Origin: Calonectria ilicicola
Lineage: Eukaryota; Ascomycota; Sordariomycetes; Hypocreales; Nectriaceae
DNA length: 64,000 nucleotides
NCBI GenBank assembly: GCA_020809705.1
Contig: CP085830.1
Location: forward strand, 3,100,001-3,164,000
Direction of reading: 5' to 3'
Below, piece by piece: positions 34,803 to 45,234 of this stretch (positions are counted from its first letter, which is position 1; each line of letters starts with the position of its first letter). Made by a program: the position numbers and the translations under genes. The notes beneath the pieces are model-generated. The model was not told where the DNA came from. It did no database searches and saw only the letters and a list, made by a program, of their open reading frames with translations.

Positions 34803-37800
34803 TTAGTCTAGCAGGCTTCTATTTGATACAGTCGAGTACGGCGGAGGGGCCGAAAGTGTTGATACACGAGCTGGTGCTGCCTCGTTGTTCTCTCCCACCC
34901 ATTGCATCGTCTTGGCTACCATCTTACCAAAATATTGCTGGATAAATGACTCGCTGTCAATGGTTAGCATCTTGATCTTGTCCCCAATAGAGTATTTCAT
35001 GCAAACTTACGTATAATAACTGTGATCTGAGTTGTGAGTGGAGACGAGGTTGTGTGCTAACTCGTGGGCTAACACAACCCACCACCACGTCGCCGCCTCA
35101 GCTTTGGCCTCGCCTGGGCGTGGTCCATTTAGCAGTGCTGCATGCAGTTGCAGGAAGAACCTGAAATTGCAGAAGATGCTGCCTCCGGTGTTGAATGCTA
35201 TTGTACCTCCCGCCTCATCGTAAAAGATATGAAGCACTTTGGGCGACAACTGGTAAATGTTGCCAATGTCAACCAGGAGGGCAGCGAATTTGTTGATGTC
35301 GGCAATGTGTGCAGACAAGAACTTGGCTGGATCGCCCGACAGTTCCTTAGCGAGGAAAATCTTCATGCCATTTGATGCTTCAGCAACCGACGTAATGTTG
35401 TGAGCAGGCTTCTTGTCACAATACGTCGCCTGCTCCTTGACTTCGTTGACTTGTGGCTCCGAGAAGACGCTGTTGGATCCATGCGCTCGTGTCGCGTTAA
35501 TGGCATTTAGTAAATTTTGCTGAACTAGGGCGGGATTGGTAACTGTGCCATCCTCATTTTGAGGGCGCTGGCCCCCATTAGACGAGCTTCCTCCGGGCGC
35601 TGGATTTGTCTCTGAGGGCTTATCCATAAACCTTTCCACTTGTTGGTGGGATTCGTCATCGTCATCTGAAGTCTTAAAGCCAAGCTGTCTCGTCAAATTA
35701 GAAAACAGTCCTCTTGGCTTCTTGATCTGTTGGTTTTGACTGGGCTTGTGATCATCAGATGAATCCCAAGAACCTGGCATCACAGGTGGATGATGCTCTG
35801 GTGCTTTCGCAACTTCTCTTGCAGCCTCGGCGGCCTTTCCTTCTGGAGCGGTTTGATGTTGCTTCCAAGACCTTTCCATTTCCTCAATCTTGCGTTGCTC
35901 TTCCTCAAGCGCTTTGCGCCTTTCCTCTTCAGCAATTCTTGCCTCTGCGGCCTTGGCTCGGAGGATTCGATCTACGTTGTAACCGCGAGCCCTCAATCCG
36001 TATAGGTCTAGAGTGAGGAATGGCTCGAAGAAGAGATATGCTTGCTGATTAGGCCGGGCAAGGAGCATTTGGCAAATTGCCTGTCCAACTTGGTACATGT
36101 CAGGCTTTCCATCATCAGCCACATACAATACCCAGCTGCCTCCGTTCTTGGCGCTTGCAGCAGATCGCTTCTCGGTATGTGTTTGAGTTTGACCGTTCAA
36201 ACTGCGTCGTAGTGCCACTGATCGGACGATTTCAACCGCAAGGTTCTTGTCCAGCCACTTTGCATCGTGCTTGATGCTATCGCGCCGATAGCTCGCGTAC
36301 TCATAAAGGAAGATCTTGGATCTTTCAATGACGTGTTTGCGAAGACTGTGAGCCGCCTTTTGCTTGTCACTGTGAGGCCCGATACGAATATCTTCCTGAA
36401 CGATGCCGCTGAGCTTCTGGGCGCCAAGAGCCATGTAAAAATCTTCTAAAACTTCTTCTTCGGGCGCGCAAATTAGGCGGTCCTTGAAGAGTCGATAACT
36501 GATGATATCGTCAAGAATCACGATTTGACTTGCAGAAGCTAGTTGATACTGCTTGATGGGTGCTTCTTCCTCATCTAGGTCGTCTGACTTTCCCTTGGCA
36601 ACTGCTAGCTCCTTGTATGCAAGCAGGAATGGCGATTTCCTCATGGATTTCCACAGATCTTTATCTCGGTGAAGAGCGGTAGAAGACTCCGCTAGAGACT
36701 TCAGCAAGTCAAGATACTTTTCAGGGCTTTGTAACACACTGAGAAGTCGAGCGGGCTCGCTGCATGCCATCTGTGCAACCTCGAGCTTGGTTGGCTCGTT
36801 CTTGGCGCCGCACTGAAACAAGAATGCATTTGCATCGGGACCAAAATCGACAAAGTCAAAGATATCACCATATTGTGTAGTTGTGCCCAGGTAGACGCGG
36901 GATGGACTGACGTGTGACGAAGTGGTGCTGGACTTTTCCGATGATCGAGAGGGAACTGTCCGGGTGATGGGCACAATCGGAGCGTTTCTCAATCTAACAA
37001 GTATTTGATCACTTAACTCAGTGATGCGAGACGCAAAGTAGCTAAACAGGATAGTGGCTTGTCGTTTATCCTGAGGAGGCTTGGATAGCAAGCGGTTGAC
37101 ACAATCGAGGATGGGTGGGTCCCTTGCGACACCGAATTTCTGTACAAGTTAGACAAACAGGTTTCTCTAAAGTTATTTTTATCTGAGTGAGACCTACGTT
37201 GGCGTGATCGTGGAGATCTTTCCGCAAAATGTGAAACCCAAGAATGGAAGCCCCGGGATTCCAGAAACACTGTGATGGTGGTACCAAGGCAGTGCTTCCT
37301 TCAAGGGGCATGATGGCTTTCCTACAGTCGCTAAGGCTGAAAGCACTGTATCGATTTGTGTGATGGTTCGCGACAAAGAAGGTTAAAGATGAGACCCGAA
37401 GAGACTCATCCTTGCTTGCCATCATATCAACCAACTCTGGAACTGAAGGAAAAGGGCGAAGACCCAGGGTCGTGAGGAATCGAGCTTCTGGGCTGCTTGG
37501 GCGATAACTTCCTGGAGGACCAGGCCATTGCAAGATTGGTAAGCGGAGGGATCGAAGGGTGTCCTTGGGCTCGAAAAGTTCAGATACCTTGTACAGTGTA
37601 TCTGTTGCTTTGGTTGGCTCCATTCCCCTTGGACCGGCTTCGGCGGGGCAGAAGCGAGTCTCTTTAAGCTTCCGCAGATCATCTGCGGGGATATCATCGC
37701 GGACTGAGGCGAGATACTTGATAAGCTCAACGTGACTCCACTTCTTTTGTCCAGATTCACCTGAAGCATTCAGCAACCTTGTGAAGATAGTCTCTAGATC

Positions 37801-40203
37801 AACAGTTTTTCGAACTCCAATAGCTACGAGGAGCTTCTCCTTGACTTTATCACAGCCTTGGATGACTGGGAGGTCATCAAAGAGCTTGACAGATGGGAAG
37901 AATGACTCTGCTGGCTTTTTCATACCCAGCTTTGTTGGCATAACGGTGTGGTTTTGAAGAAGCGACACGACGTTTGATTTAGGCATGTTGCCAATGTTTT
38001 CCCAGTTCTTAGATAATACAACAAGAACCTGAACGGCAAAACTTGGCGATCTTGTTACACTCTCTTCTTCTGAGCGAGCATTACTTGTCTCAATCAGGAA
38101 CCTCAGCCAGGGCAACACCTCTAGTGGCTCCCAACCAAGAGCCTGCAACTCTGCAATATTCGAGTTGGCGGTCAAAGCATGGGGAATGGCGGTTGGTGGG
38201 ATGGGCATGTGTGCGGGGATCTTATTCATGTTCATGTGATATTTGATACTTCCAAGTGCAATGATCTCGCCTTGGTCTCCATCGTCACTCATTGTGCCGA
38301 CAGCGACTTCAAGTAGAGCACTTCGACTGGGAGGGTCAAGCTCTCCGATCAAGCTCTTTTTGCCGGCCCAGCTGATGAAATTCATCAACTGAACTCTGTT
38401 TAAAGCCTTTGCTTCTAACTCTTGCTTCACATCCGTTACAGTGATATGTGAGATGAGACCAAAGTCTATGAGTTTCTTCATAAACGGCACATCTTTCATC
38501 TCCTTGGGAACAACAGGGATGCTGTCCACAAATTTGCTCATTTCATCAGAGGCGATACGAACTTGCGAGGTTTGCAAGACACCCCGGCTTGAATATGTCT
38601 CGATCGTGGCCTTTTTGAAACAAATCCAGAAGGATTCTTCAATAATCTGTCCGACCTGGCTGCTTGGCGTCGAATCGCCAAATGTAAACGTTTTGAGAAT
38701 ATGAAGCGCCTCTGGCATGAACTTGGCGATAATGTCTGGAGTTACTTTGCCATTAGTTTCAATGACACGTTTCACGCGGCTGCTAAGCTCGCTCATTTCG
38801 TTTGCGAATGCCAATCTGGTGATGATACCAGCAGCTCGGAGAAGCTCAACGTTCCAAGTTCGCACCCATCGGGCATTTAAATCGATAGCCTCTCTCTCGA
38901 CAGTTGGAATTACGGAGGGTGCAGAAATATGCATTCCGGCACCGGTTGTTTGCATGGTAGGGAAACCAATGAAGATCCGACCGCCGGGTTTCTTGCTTGG
39001 AAGCACCGATGCAAATACGTCGGTGGCCTTTCCGATCGCCCCAGAGGTTGCGGTATCATTCGAAGCCTGGGCTTCATCATAAGATGATGTTAAAATGGCG
39101 AGCTTTGTGGTTTTTGGTGGAGGCTTCTTGGTAGCACGTTCCAGCTCCGAGGCAAAACTGGAAGTGACACTGGTTCTGATGGATGCTGAAGTGGCGCGAA
39201 GGAAAATTGTCGAAGAAGACAGCTTTGTAACGTCTTCAGAGATGGTTGCTTGAGCAGCGCTCTCTTCACTTTGCGCTTTAGTTTTAAGTCCGGCTTGTGC
39301 AGCCGTTGATGTGAGCCTTGCGAAAAAGGATCGTATTGATGGCGCCTCCGGAGCACCATACGAGTCGGTTGATTTGGCGGCAGAGGCAGCCTGGGGTTTC
39401 CAGCCGATCGCAGCCATATATGAAGCATCGATCTGGGTGCTGGTGCGGTCGACGCTTACTACCTTCATAAGACCATCCTTGGTTCTGGGCTCTAAGTCTC
39501 GGGGTAGGGGCAAATCCACACTGGGGGACGACTTCTTCTTCAGGGACAGGATTTCATAGTCATCAATCCAAAATTCAATCTTCTCGAGGGCGACAAAGGT
39601 CAAACTTGTGGCAAGAAACTGGCTGACAGATAAAAGATTTGGCATGGGAGTCGTGGTATTTCGGTAGTCTAGAACAAAGGTGGTATGCGGAGTGGCTTGA
39701 TCTGCCGGGATTTGTGACTTCTTTGTAAACAAAGCGTTCCCCTTCCAGTAGAATGCCATTGCCTCGTTCCCGGAGCTGACGAAGGGCTCCTCGCAATCAG
39801 CAAAGACGCTGTAGAAACCGACACCAAAGGCACCGATTTTGGTCTCATCTGGGTTTCCCTCGGCGATGCGCTTCAAGCGCCCCCAGTCTGTTTTGGTAAA
39901 GGGCTGACCATCGTTCTGGACAACGAGCCGGCGGAGGGTGTGGTTGGAGAGGATGTGTTTTAGGATGTCGGATCGATTGGGAGTGCTGGGGAGCGGCACT
40001 TGAGTCGAAGGTAATGTCTCCCACTTGACACTAACCGTCTTCGCTTGCGCATCGGCGGCGTTTTGGATGAGCTCTCGTAATGTTGTCCACTCTCCAGAAT
40101 ATCTAGCAAGGACCTTATCGATCAAGGCTCGGGTATCGACGGTGACGGCCTCTTCATCCTCGCCGTCGCGTAGGGCGGCGGCCCGTAATCTCGAATAGTC
40201 CAT
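34803..40203 (-). CDS. Sacsin/HSP90-like GHKL ATPase with C-terminal HExxH motif
   Basis: Seen: exons 40203-37198, 37139-35011 and 34953-34803 give 1761 aa; introns are 58 and 57 nt. The N-terminal GHKL ATPase fold is clear: ELIQNAADAQ at 44-53 (Asn box), VVQNDGQPF near 95-103, and GAFGVGFYSVF at 124-134. This arrangement resembles the sacsin repeat and HSP90. A large middle region of unknown function follows (I associate it with the fungal DUF3684 family). A Glu/Lys/Arg-rich coiled-coil region comes next, then a disordered stretch. Near the end is TWWWVVLAHELAHN with H1694, E1695, H1698 and H1704, followed by D1707 and H1708; this matches HExxHxxxxxH zinc-ligand spacing. Known: GHKL domains bind ATP and drive conformational cycles. 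Inference: a chaperone-like or protease-coupled machine; neither activity is proven. Confidence 0.85.
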
Positions 40204-41046
40204 CGTGGGCAAAAGTGCGATTGTGTTGTCGGAGGTGTCAACGAAGCATGGCTTTGGGGGTTGTGTGGGATGGTTTATAATGGTTGGCGAGGCAGACGAA
40301 AAGGGATGCAAGGTGGCAAGCGCTGATGGAAGCAGAAGGGCCGGTCAGTCGACAGGCCGGGGCGTGGGAGGCAAAAGTAAGCGAGGCAGAACAGGTACGC
40401 ACGCGGTCGGAAATGCGATATGCAATCGGGAACAAGCCCCAACCGCCCAGGAGAGAAGGTTATGGAAAGGCGGCGTTGTCCGGCCAAGAATAGAGGCGGT
40501 AGGTTGGCCGCTAGACCTGGAGGTTGAAGCCAAAAAGTTGAATGGCTTCAAGGCGCTGTAGCAGTTGCACTGAGCCGAGATCGCTGACGTTGACCCGTCA
40601 TAGGCTGCTGATAGGGATCTTAGGGGTGTTGGGGTCGGATGGGGTCCCCTGTGTTGATTGTTAGCGGTCAGTTAGTGTGCAACCCACAGCGAAGGGCCCA
40701 CATGATTGCCTGCGATCAGGGTCATTGATCTGTGCCTGACGCACATGTGAAGTACATGATGCATCTCGGATTCCCAGCCAAACAATTTTATCTTCTTACA
40801 TTTGAGACATGGCGTGAAAAAAAGCAAGTAATAATTTAGAGCAAACACATCCTGAAAAAAGTTGTCTTCGCCCCGGAGTTCATGTGTTTCTATTCCGTGT
40901 GTTTGATGCACATCTATTTTGAGGCACCACACATTGCTTTTTGCTCCTGAGACCCGAGAGCGGCTTGCCCCATAACTATTTCCCTATCTCAACAACAATT
41001 TAGCATCAGGACCCGACGACTGAATCGCGCTCCCCAGGGCTTGAGG
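40204..41046. promoter_or_regulatory. Divergent intergenic region between the GHKL ATPase and BTB genes
   Basis: About 840 bases between divergent starts. Open frames here are short and lack recognised motifs. It presumably holds both promoters. Confidence 0.5.
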
Positions 41047-42138
41047 ATGTCTGACCCATCGGAAGCACCTAGTTCGCCTCTAAATGAGGCGTCGCCCGAG
41101 CCAGAGGAGAAATCCCCCCTCCCCCGCCTCATAATAGTTGAAGATGGAGATCTCCAGCTGCGGGTTGGTGCTGAAGTTGATGGCCGTGAGCAGGAATTCC
41201 TGGTCTGTTCGGTTACCATGCAACGCGCCACACCAGCATGGAAGGCAATGTTATTTGGCGGTTTCAAAGAGTCGAAACCAGCTGAGGGCGAATGGATTGT
41301 ATCGTTGCCCGCAGATAAAGCTGCCCCTCTGTTTGTGTTTATGAACATTATCCACTCTCAGTTTAAATATGTGCCCAAACGCGTGGGGTTGTCCGATCTA
41401 TATGACATCTTGGTTATGGCCGACAAATATGGCTTGTCTGGGCTTATACAGCCATGGGCCTATGAATGGTCCAAGACTTTGGCTGGCGAGGAGGGAACAA
41501 CCGGTGCATCGAAAGTTGTCATGTTAACACATGCATCTTGGGCGCTTGATGACATTGTTCTTTATGACAAGATGAAAGTCAAACTGATTCTCAGTTGTTC
41601 GATTAACGATGACGATGAGCTGATCCTCGATGGAAAGCGGCTTCACGAGTACCCTTGTATCGGTCCTCCCGATCTACTTGGTAATTATCTTGAATTGCGC
41701 TTTGTGCCCGCTTGTCCTAACTTTAAGATCACAGATATGGTCGAAGGAGAACGCAAAAATCGAATCAGAGAGATTCTCAGCGCATTTCATAAGCTCACAG
41801 ATGAATTACTCGAAAAAAAAGTCCGCCACAGCCGTTGTTCTTCCTCGGAAGATTGTGTTTATAACGCCTTGGGAAGAATTTGGGTTAGTTCTACAAAAAA
41901 TAGGGGTTCATTCATACCGAAAAGAACTGAATTCGTTACCGAGAGTCTTGGGGATTTGTGCGCTTCGGTCCTTGGAATTCTTTCGCACACGGAGGACTCA
42001 AAAAGAAATGGTCGGTATTGCGACCACACTTCTGAGTCTCGGAAAGTTATTGAGAGGGCAGTTTCACCCGCGGACATCTGCAAATTATTTGGTACCAAGG
42101 ATCCTTGGTATAGGGACATGAAAAGGCGTGGCTATTAA
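41047..42138 (+). CDS. BTB/POZ-domain protein
   Basis: Seen: a single exon of 363 aa starting at the first ATG (MSDPSEAPSSPLNEASPEPE). An acidic Pro/Ser/Glu-rich head is followed by a BTB-like domain at roughly 25-135: a strand motif LQLRVGAEVDGREQEFLVCS, then SVTMQRATPAWKAMLFGGFK, WIVSLPADKAAPLFVFMNII and YDILVMADKYGLSGLIQPWA. The C-terminal half has many charged residues and no recognised domain. Known: fungal BTB proteins of this type are a large, variable and mostly uncharacterised family; some BTB proteins serve as Cullin-3 adaptors. The gene is followed by an AT-rich island, suggesting a less conserved accessory locus. No partner domain such as Kelch or MATH is visible. Confidence 0.78.
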   Translation: MSDPSEAPSSPLNEASPEPEEKSPLPRLIIVEDGDLQLRVGAEVDGREQEFLVCSVTMQRATPAWKAMLFGGFKESKPAEGEWIVSLPADKAAPLFVFMNIIHSQFKYVPKRVGLSDLYDILVMADKYGLSGLIQPWAYEWSKTLAGEEGTTGASKVVMLTHASWALDDIVLYDKMKVKLILSCSINDDDELILDGKRLHEYPCIGPPDLLGNYLELRFVPACPNFKITDMVEGERKNRIREILSAFHKLTDELLEKKVRHSRCSSSEDCVYNALGRIWVSSTKNRGSFIPKRTEFVTESLGDLCASVLGILSHTEDSKRNGRYCDHTSESRKVIERAVSPADICKLFGTKDPWYRDMKRRGY

Positions 42139-42865
42139 CTAACCTACTTGTGGCCAGCCAGCCTGAGGGTTCAGGCACAGTACAATCCCTGAACGATGGT
42201 ACCCCTCTACCTTTTCCTACCGTCTTTTTACTAAATTATCAATAAATAAATAATTTATATATAAAATTTATTATTATTAATTAATTTATTTTCTTTCCTT
42301 TACCATCGGATTAATATCTTTACCCTATTGGGCTTTGTATTGCTAAAGGTAATGAAGTTATAGGGGGATAATCTTCTAAGGCGTGCAGTGTATTTGTTTT
42401 GAGGTTCCTATCAACTAAGTCTCATGCAGCGTTCCGCATCGAATCAGAAAGGCAGGCGACATTGGAGTTTGAGAATGAACTAGTTACTGCATAAATATTA
42501 CTCAATGAAGATATCCATAATAAATTCCATTCAGAGGAATCTCAGATAAAAGATAAATGCGATAGTAAATTTCCTAAATAGTCATGCTCGTCATCAAGCA
42601 ACCAAAATCTGGACCTAAGAGGCAGGCCAATAACTATGATAATTGAAACACATTTAATAATATCAATTTGGGGGGTGCAATTCTAGATCCGCAAAGTTTC
42701 CGAGATGCGTGCTTACTATGGCCAAGCAAAGAGTTACCCCGATGAAGCCACAGTCATGGGTTGACAAGCCCGAGAAATGACAATGACTATCAGTAAAAAT
42801 CAAATATGAATATATTGTGGTCAAATAAGCGGGTATCATTTTGTAGTAAAAAAAACCATGGTTCC
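42139..42865. other. AT-rich intergenic region
   Basis: About 730 bases between convergent genes (BTB and MMTAG2-like). It is strongly AT-rich, with a palindrome-like island near 42230-42295. No coding frame is supportable. Confidence 0.5.
42230..42295. repeat. AT-rich imperfect palindrome
   Basis: A run of AATAAATAAATAATTTATAT type sequence is followed by TTTATTATTATTAATTAATT, giving partly self-complementary arms. It resembles the island at 34402-34482 in composition, not in exact sequence. Confidence 0.5.
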
Positions 42866-43570
42866 TCATTCATGATGTCTTGGCGCCTTGGGGCTCATAC
42901 TTCGTCGTCGGTGCTCTCTGCTCCGGTCCCTTCGCCGGCGCTCACCACCCTCTGAATCTTGGTTACGGCTGCTAGGATGACGGTGTCTTCGATCGTCAGC
43001 GTGTCTCTCGCGGTCTCTGCCCTTGTCTCTGCCACCATCCCTCTCTCGGCTACGGCTGCGTCTATGTCTTCTGTGACGACGCTCACGGTCCCGGTCATGA
43101 TCACGATCACGACTTCTGCTTCGGTGCCGCCGTCTCTCTCGTCTGTCAGAATCGTCACGACGTCGGGACTTGCCCTTCTTCTCGTCACCTTCGTCCCTTG
43201 CGGGGCCATCCGGGCCAACCTGTCTTTGAGAGCCAACTTCAACCGCATTCGCTCCAGATGTGTTTCGTACTGGGGGTGGTAAGCCCATGGCCTTAGCCAT
43301 AGCGTCTTCTTCAGCCTCTTTGATCTTGCGCAGCTCTTCTTTACGTTCTCTCTCTCGGCGCTCCTCTTCGGTTTCATTGGAGCCATCCGCTGCAGTCGCG
43401 TCCGACTTGGCGTACCAGTTCAGATCTCGACCTTTTTGCCATCGTCCGACGGGGGCCATGAGGCTGTGGCCGAGGTAGTTTTCGCGATGCGATGAGGTTG
43501 CGACTTCGTCCCAGCTAAAGTTGACGCCGCCTCGGGAACCCGACTTTCGGATGCTGGAAAGCAGATCCAT
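42866..43570 (-). CDS. MMTAG2-like nuclear RS-rich protein
   Basis: Seen: a single exon of 234 aa. The N-terminal block, MDLLSSIRKSGSRGGVNFSW, then DEVATSSHRENYLGHSLMAP and VGRWQKGRDLNWYAK, matches the multiple-myeloma-tumour-associated protein 2 (kinase phosphorylation protein) family. A Glu/Arg-rich helix follows, with AMAKAMGLPP. From about residue 130 to the end the chain is almost entirely Arg, Ser, Asp, His and Glu (RS, RD and RER repeats), ending SMSPKAPRHHE. Known: family members are small nuclear proteins with SR-type tails and poorly defined roles, often linked to mRNA processing. It is divergent from MED6 across 409 bases. Confidence 0.82.
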   Translation of the reverse strand: MDLLSSIRKSGSRGGVNFSWDEVATSSHRENYLGHSLMAPVGRWQKGRDLNWYAKSDATAADGSNETEEERRERERKEELRKIKEAEEDAMAKAMGLPPPVRNTSGANAVEVGSQRQVGPDGPARDEGDEKKGKSRRRDDSDRRERRRHRSRSRDRDHDRDRERRHRRHRRSRSRERDGGRDKGRDRERHADDRRHRHPSSRNQDSEGGERRRRDRSREHRRRSMSPKAPRHHE

Positions 43571-43979
43571 TATTGCTATTTGCCGAGTCGGCTAGAAGTA
43601 TAGTAGTGAGGGCGTATTAAGCAGTGATGTGATTCAACCTGGCATGCGCTGAGATGAACCGGCTTGTGGTGTTGATGATGGGAAGTAGAGGTGAAAAGTG
43701 TGTCTGGGGGAAACAGAGGTGGCCGACGTAGGGAATCGCTCTGTAGTTTACTGCGACGCCACTGTACCAGTGGGGCAGCTGGTCCCCATAAGAACCAGCA
43801 TTAGGCGCGCTAGAAACCGACCCCACGTCACCAAAGCTTCCCTCAGAGCTGATCTCATCTCTTCTTCTTTCGCGACAAACGAGCTAAAGAAATCAACACC
43901 AGCATCGCGACATCCACGGGCGGCAACGCCTATCCTCCACACCGATCACAGCCACTTTTCCACTAGCAAAATCGCAACC
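43571..43979. promoter_or_regulatory. Bidirectional promoter between the MMTAG2-like gene and MED6
   Basis: A 409-base gap between divergent starts. The MED6 frame stays open upstream of its ATG to 43698, but no better start is present, so I treat this as leader sequence. Confidence 0.55.
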
Positions 43980-44978
43980 ATGTCGAACCCCAACGATCCT
44001 CCTCTTGATGAGATCCAATGGCGCTCTCCTCCCATCATCGCTAACATGGGTGGCTTGCACTCCAACACGATTCTCTTCTACTTTGCCGAGTCGCCCTTCT
44101 TCGAGCGAACCTCGAATAATGCCGTCATTATGAGTCAGGCCATGAACAACATGGCCATGTATCACTACATTCAGACACGTGAGGCTTTCGAGGCACGTCT
44201 GAAGACAATGTCTGGTCTGGAATTCATTGTTGGCGAGGAGCCTGCCGAGATGGCGCCTGGAACCGGCACCGGCGTCTGGGTGATTCGCAAGCAAACCCGG
44301 AGGAAGCAATACGATGAGGAGGATGAGGTCATGGTCCATGCATCGTACTTTGTCGTGGGAGAGAATATTTATATGGCGCCTACACTCAGCGACATCCTCG
44401 CTTCGCGACTGGTGAGCGCAACCGGCCTGAATCAATGTCTGTATGCGAAGCTAACCGTAGTATTTTAGATGACTATATCTTCTGCCATCGCAAAAGCCTT
44501 ACCCGCTGCTGAAAGCGTCCGGAAATGGCGCCCATCACTCGGTCATGTTTACCAACTTCCCTCCAACCAACCTTCTACGCGACCCAAGAATCAGGATTCT
44601 AAGGAGGCCACTCCCATGCCCGACGATTCAGGCAAGGCTGCTGCTACTGTGACAAATAAAAACGACGAATTGTCACTAGAGAGGCTGGCTGAAGAATCTT
44701 TCATAGTTCACATGAAGTATGGCGGCGAGTACGTCGATGAGAACCCCATCACTGGTCGCCCAGGCGAATTCCATCTTTCCTCCACCGGGCGCAAAGTCGT
44801 CCCGCCGCCTCAGCTTTCTAAGCAAGAAGGCATCGGGTCTATTAGTGGCCCAACACTTAATACTAAGTTTGACGATAAGAAGGACGGAAAGGCAGACAAG
44901 ACGCCCAAGTCGGCGACGGCACCCAAGCCTAAGCGTAGAAAGAGCAAGATGAGCACAAGCACGCCAATGGCATCTTGA
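43980..44978 (+). CDS. MED6: Mediator complex subunit 6
   Basis: Seen: exons 43980-44411 and 44469-44978 give 313 aa; the 57-nt intron has a GCTAACC branch point. The MED6 domain fills the first about 160 residues: DEIQWRSPPIIANMGGLHSN, ILFYFAESPFFERTSNNAVI, EARLKTMSGLEFIVGEEPAE, VWVIRKQTRRKQYDEEDEVM and the ENIYMAPTLSDILASRL block before the intron. The rest is polar, with a late GEYVDENPITGRPGEFHLSS and a Lys/Pro/Ser-rich basic tail. Known: Med6 sits in the Mediator head and bridges to RNA polymerase II. The start has the context AACCATGTC. It is convergent with the DEAH helicase gene, 256 bases away. Confidence 0.95.
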
Positions 44979-45234
44979 AGAAAGTTGGCTGAAATGAACA
45001 TGGCGTTTGCGCTGCATACGGAGGGTTTATGGGCAATTTTGTATTTATTATTTTTTGATACCCAGCATATAGAATGAAGATATTGAACAGCTTCCAATCA
45101 GTATCATGATGGCAAAATTTTGGGAACCGATATATCAGATATCCAGGTATAAATCCTGCGCTTACAATCCAATTTTTGTCTATCCGAATGCGAAGGTATC
45201 GTTTGTATGTACATTATTTTATCCACATCTCTTT

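Noticed and set aside
43698..43979. Upstream in-frame extension of MED6
   Set aside because: No ATG opens it, and the MED6 family N-terminus begins at the well-placed ATG at 43980.
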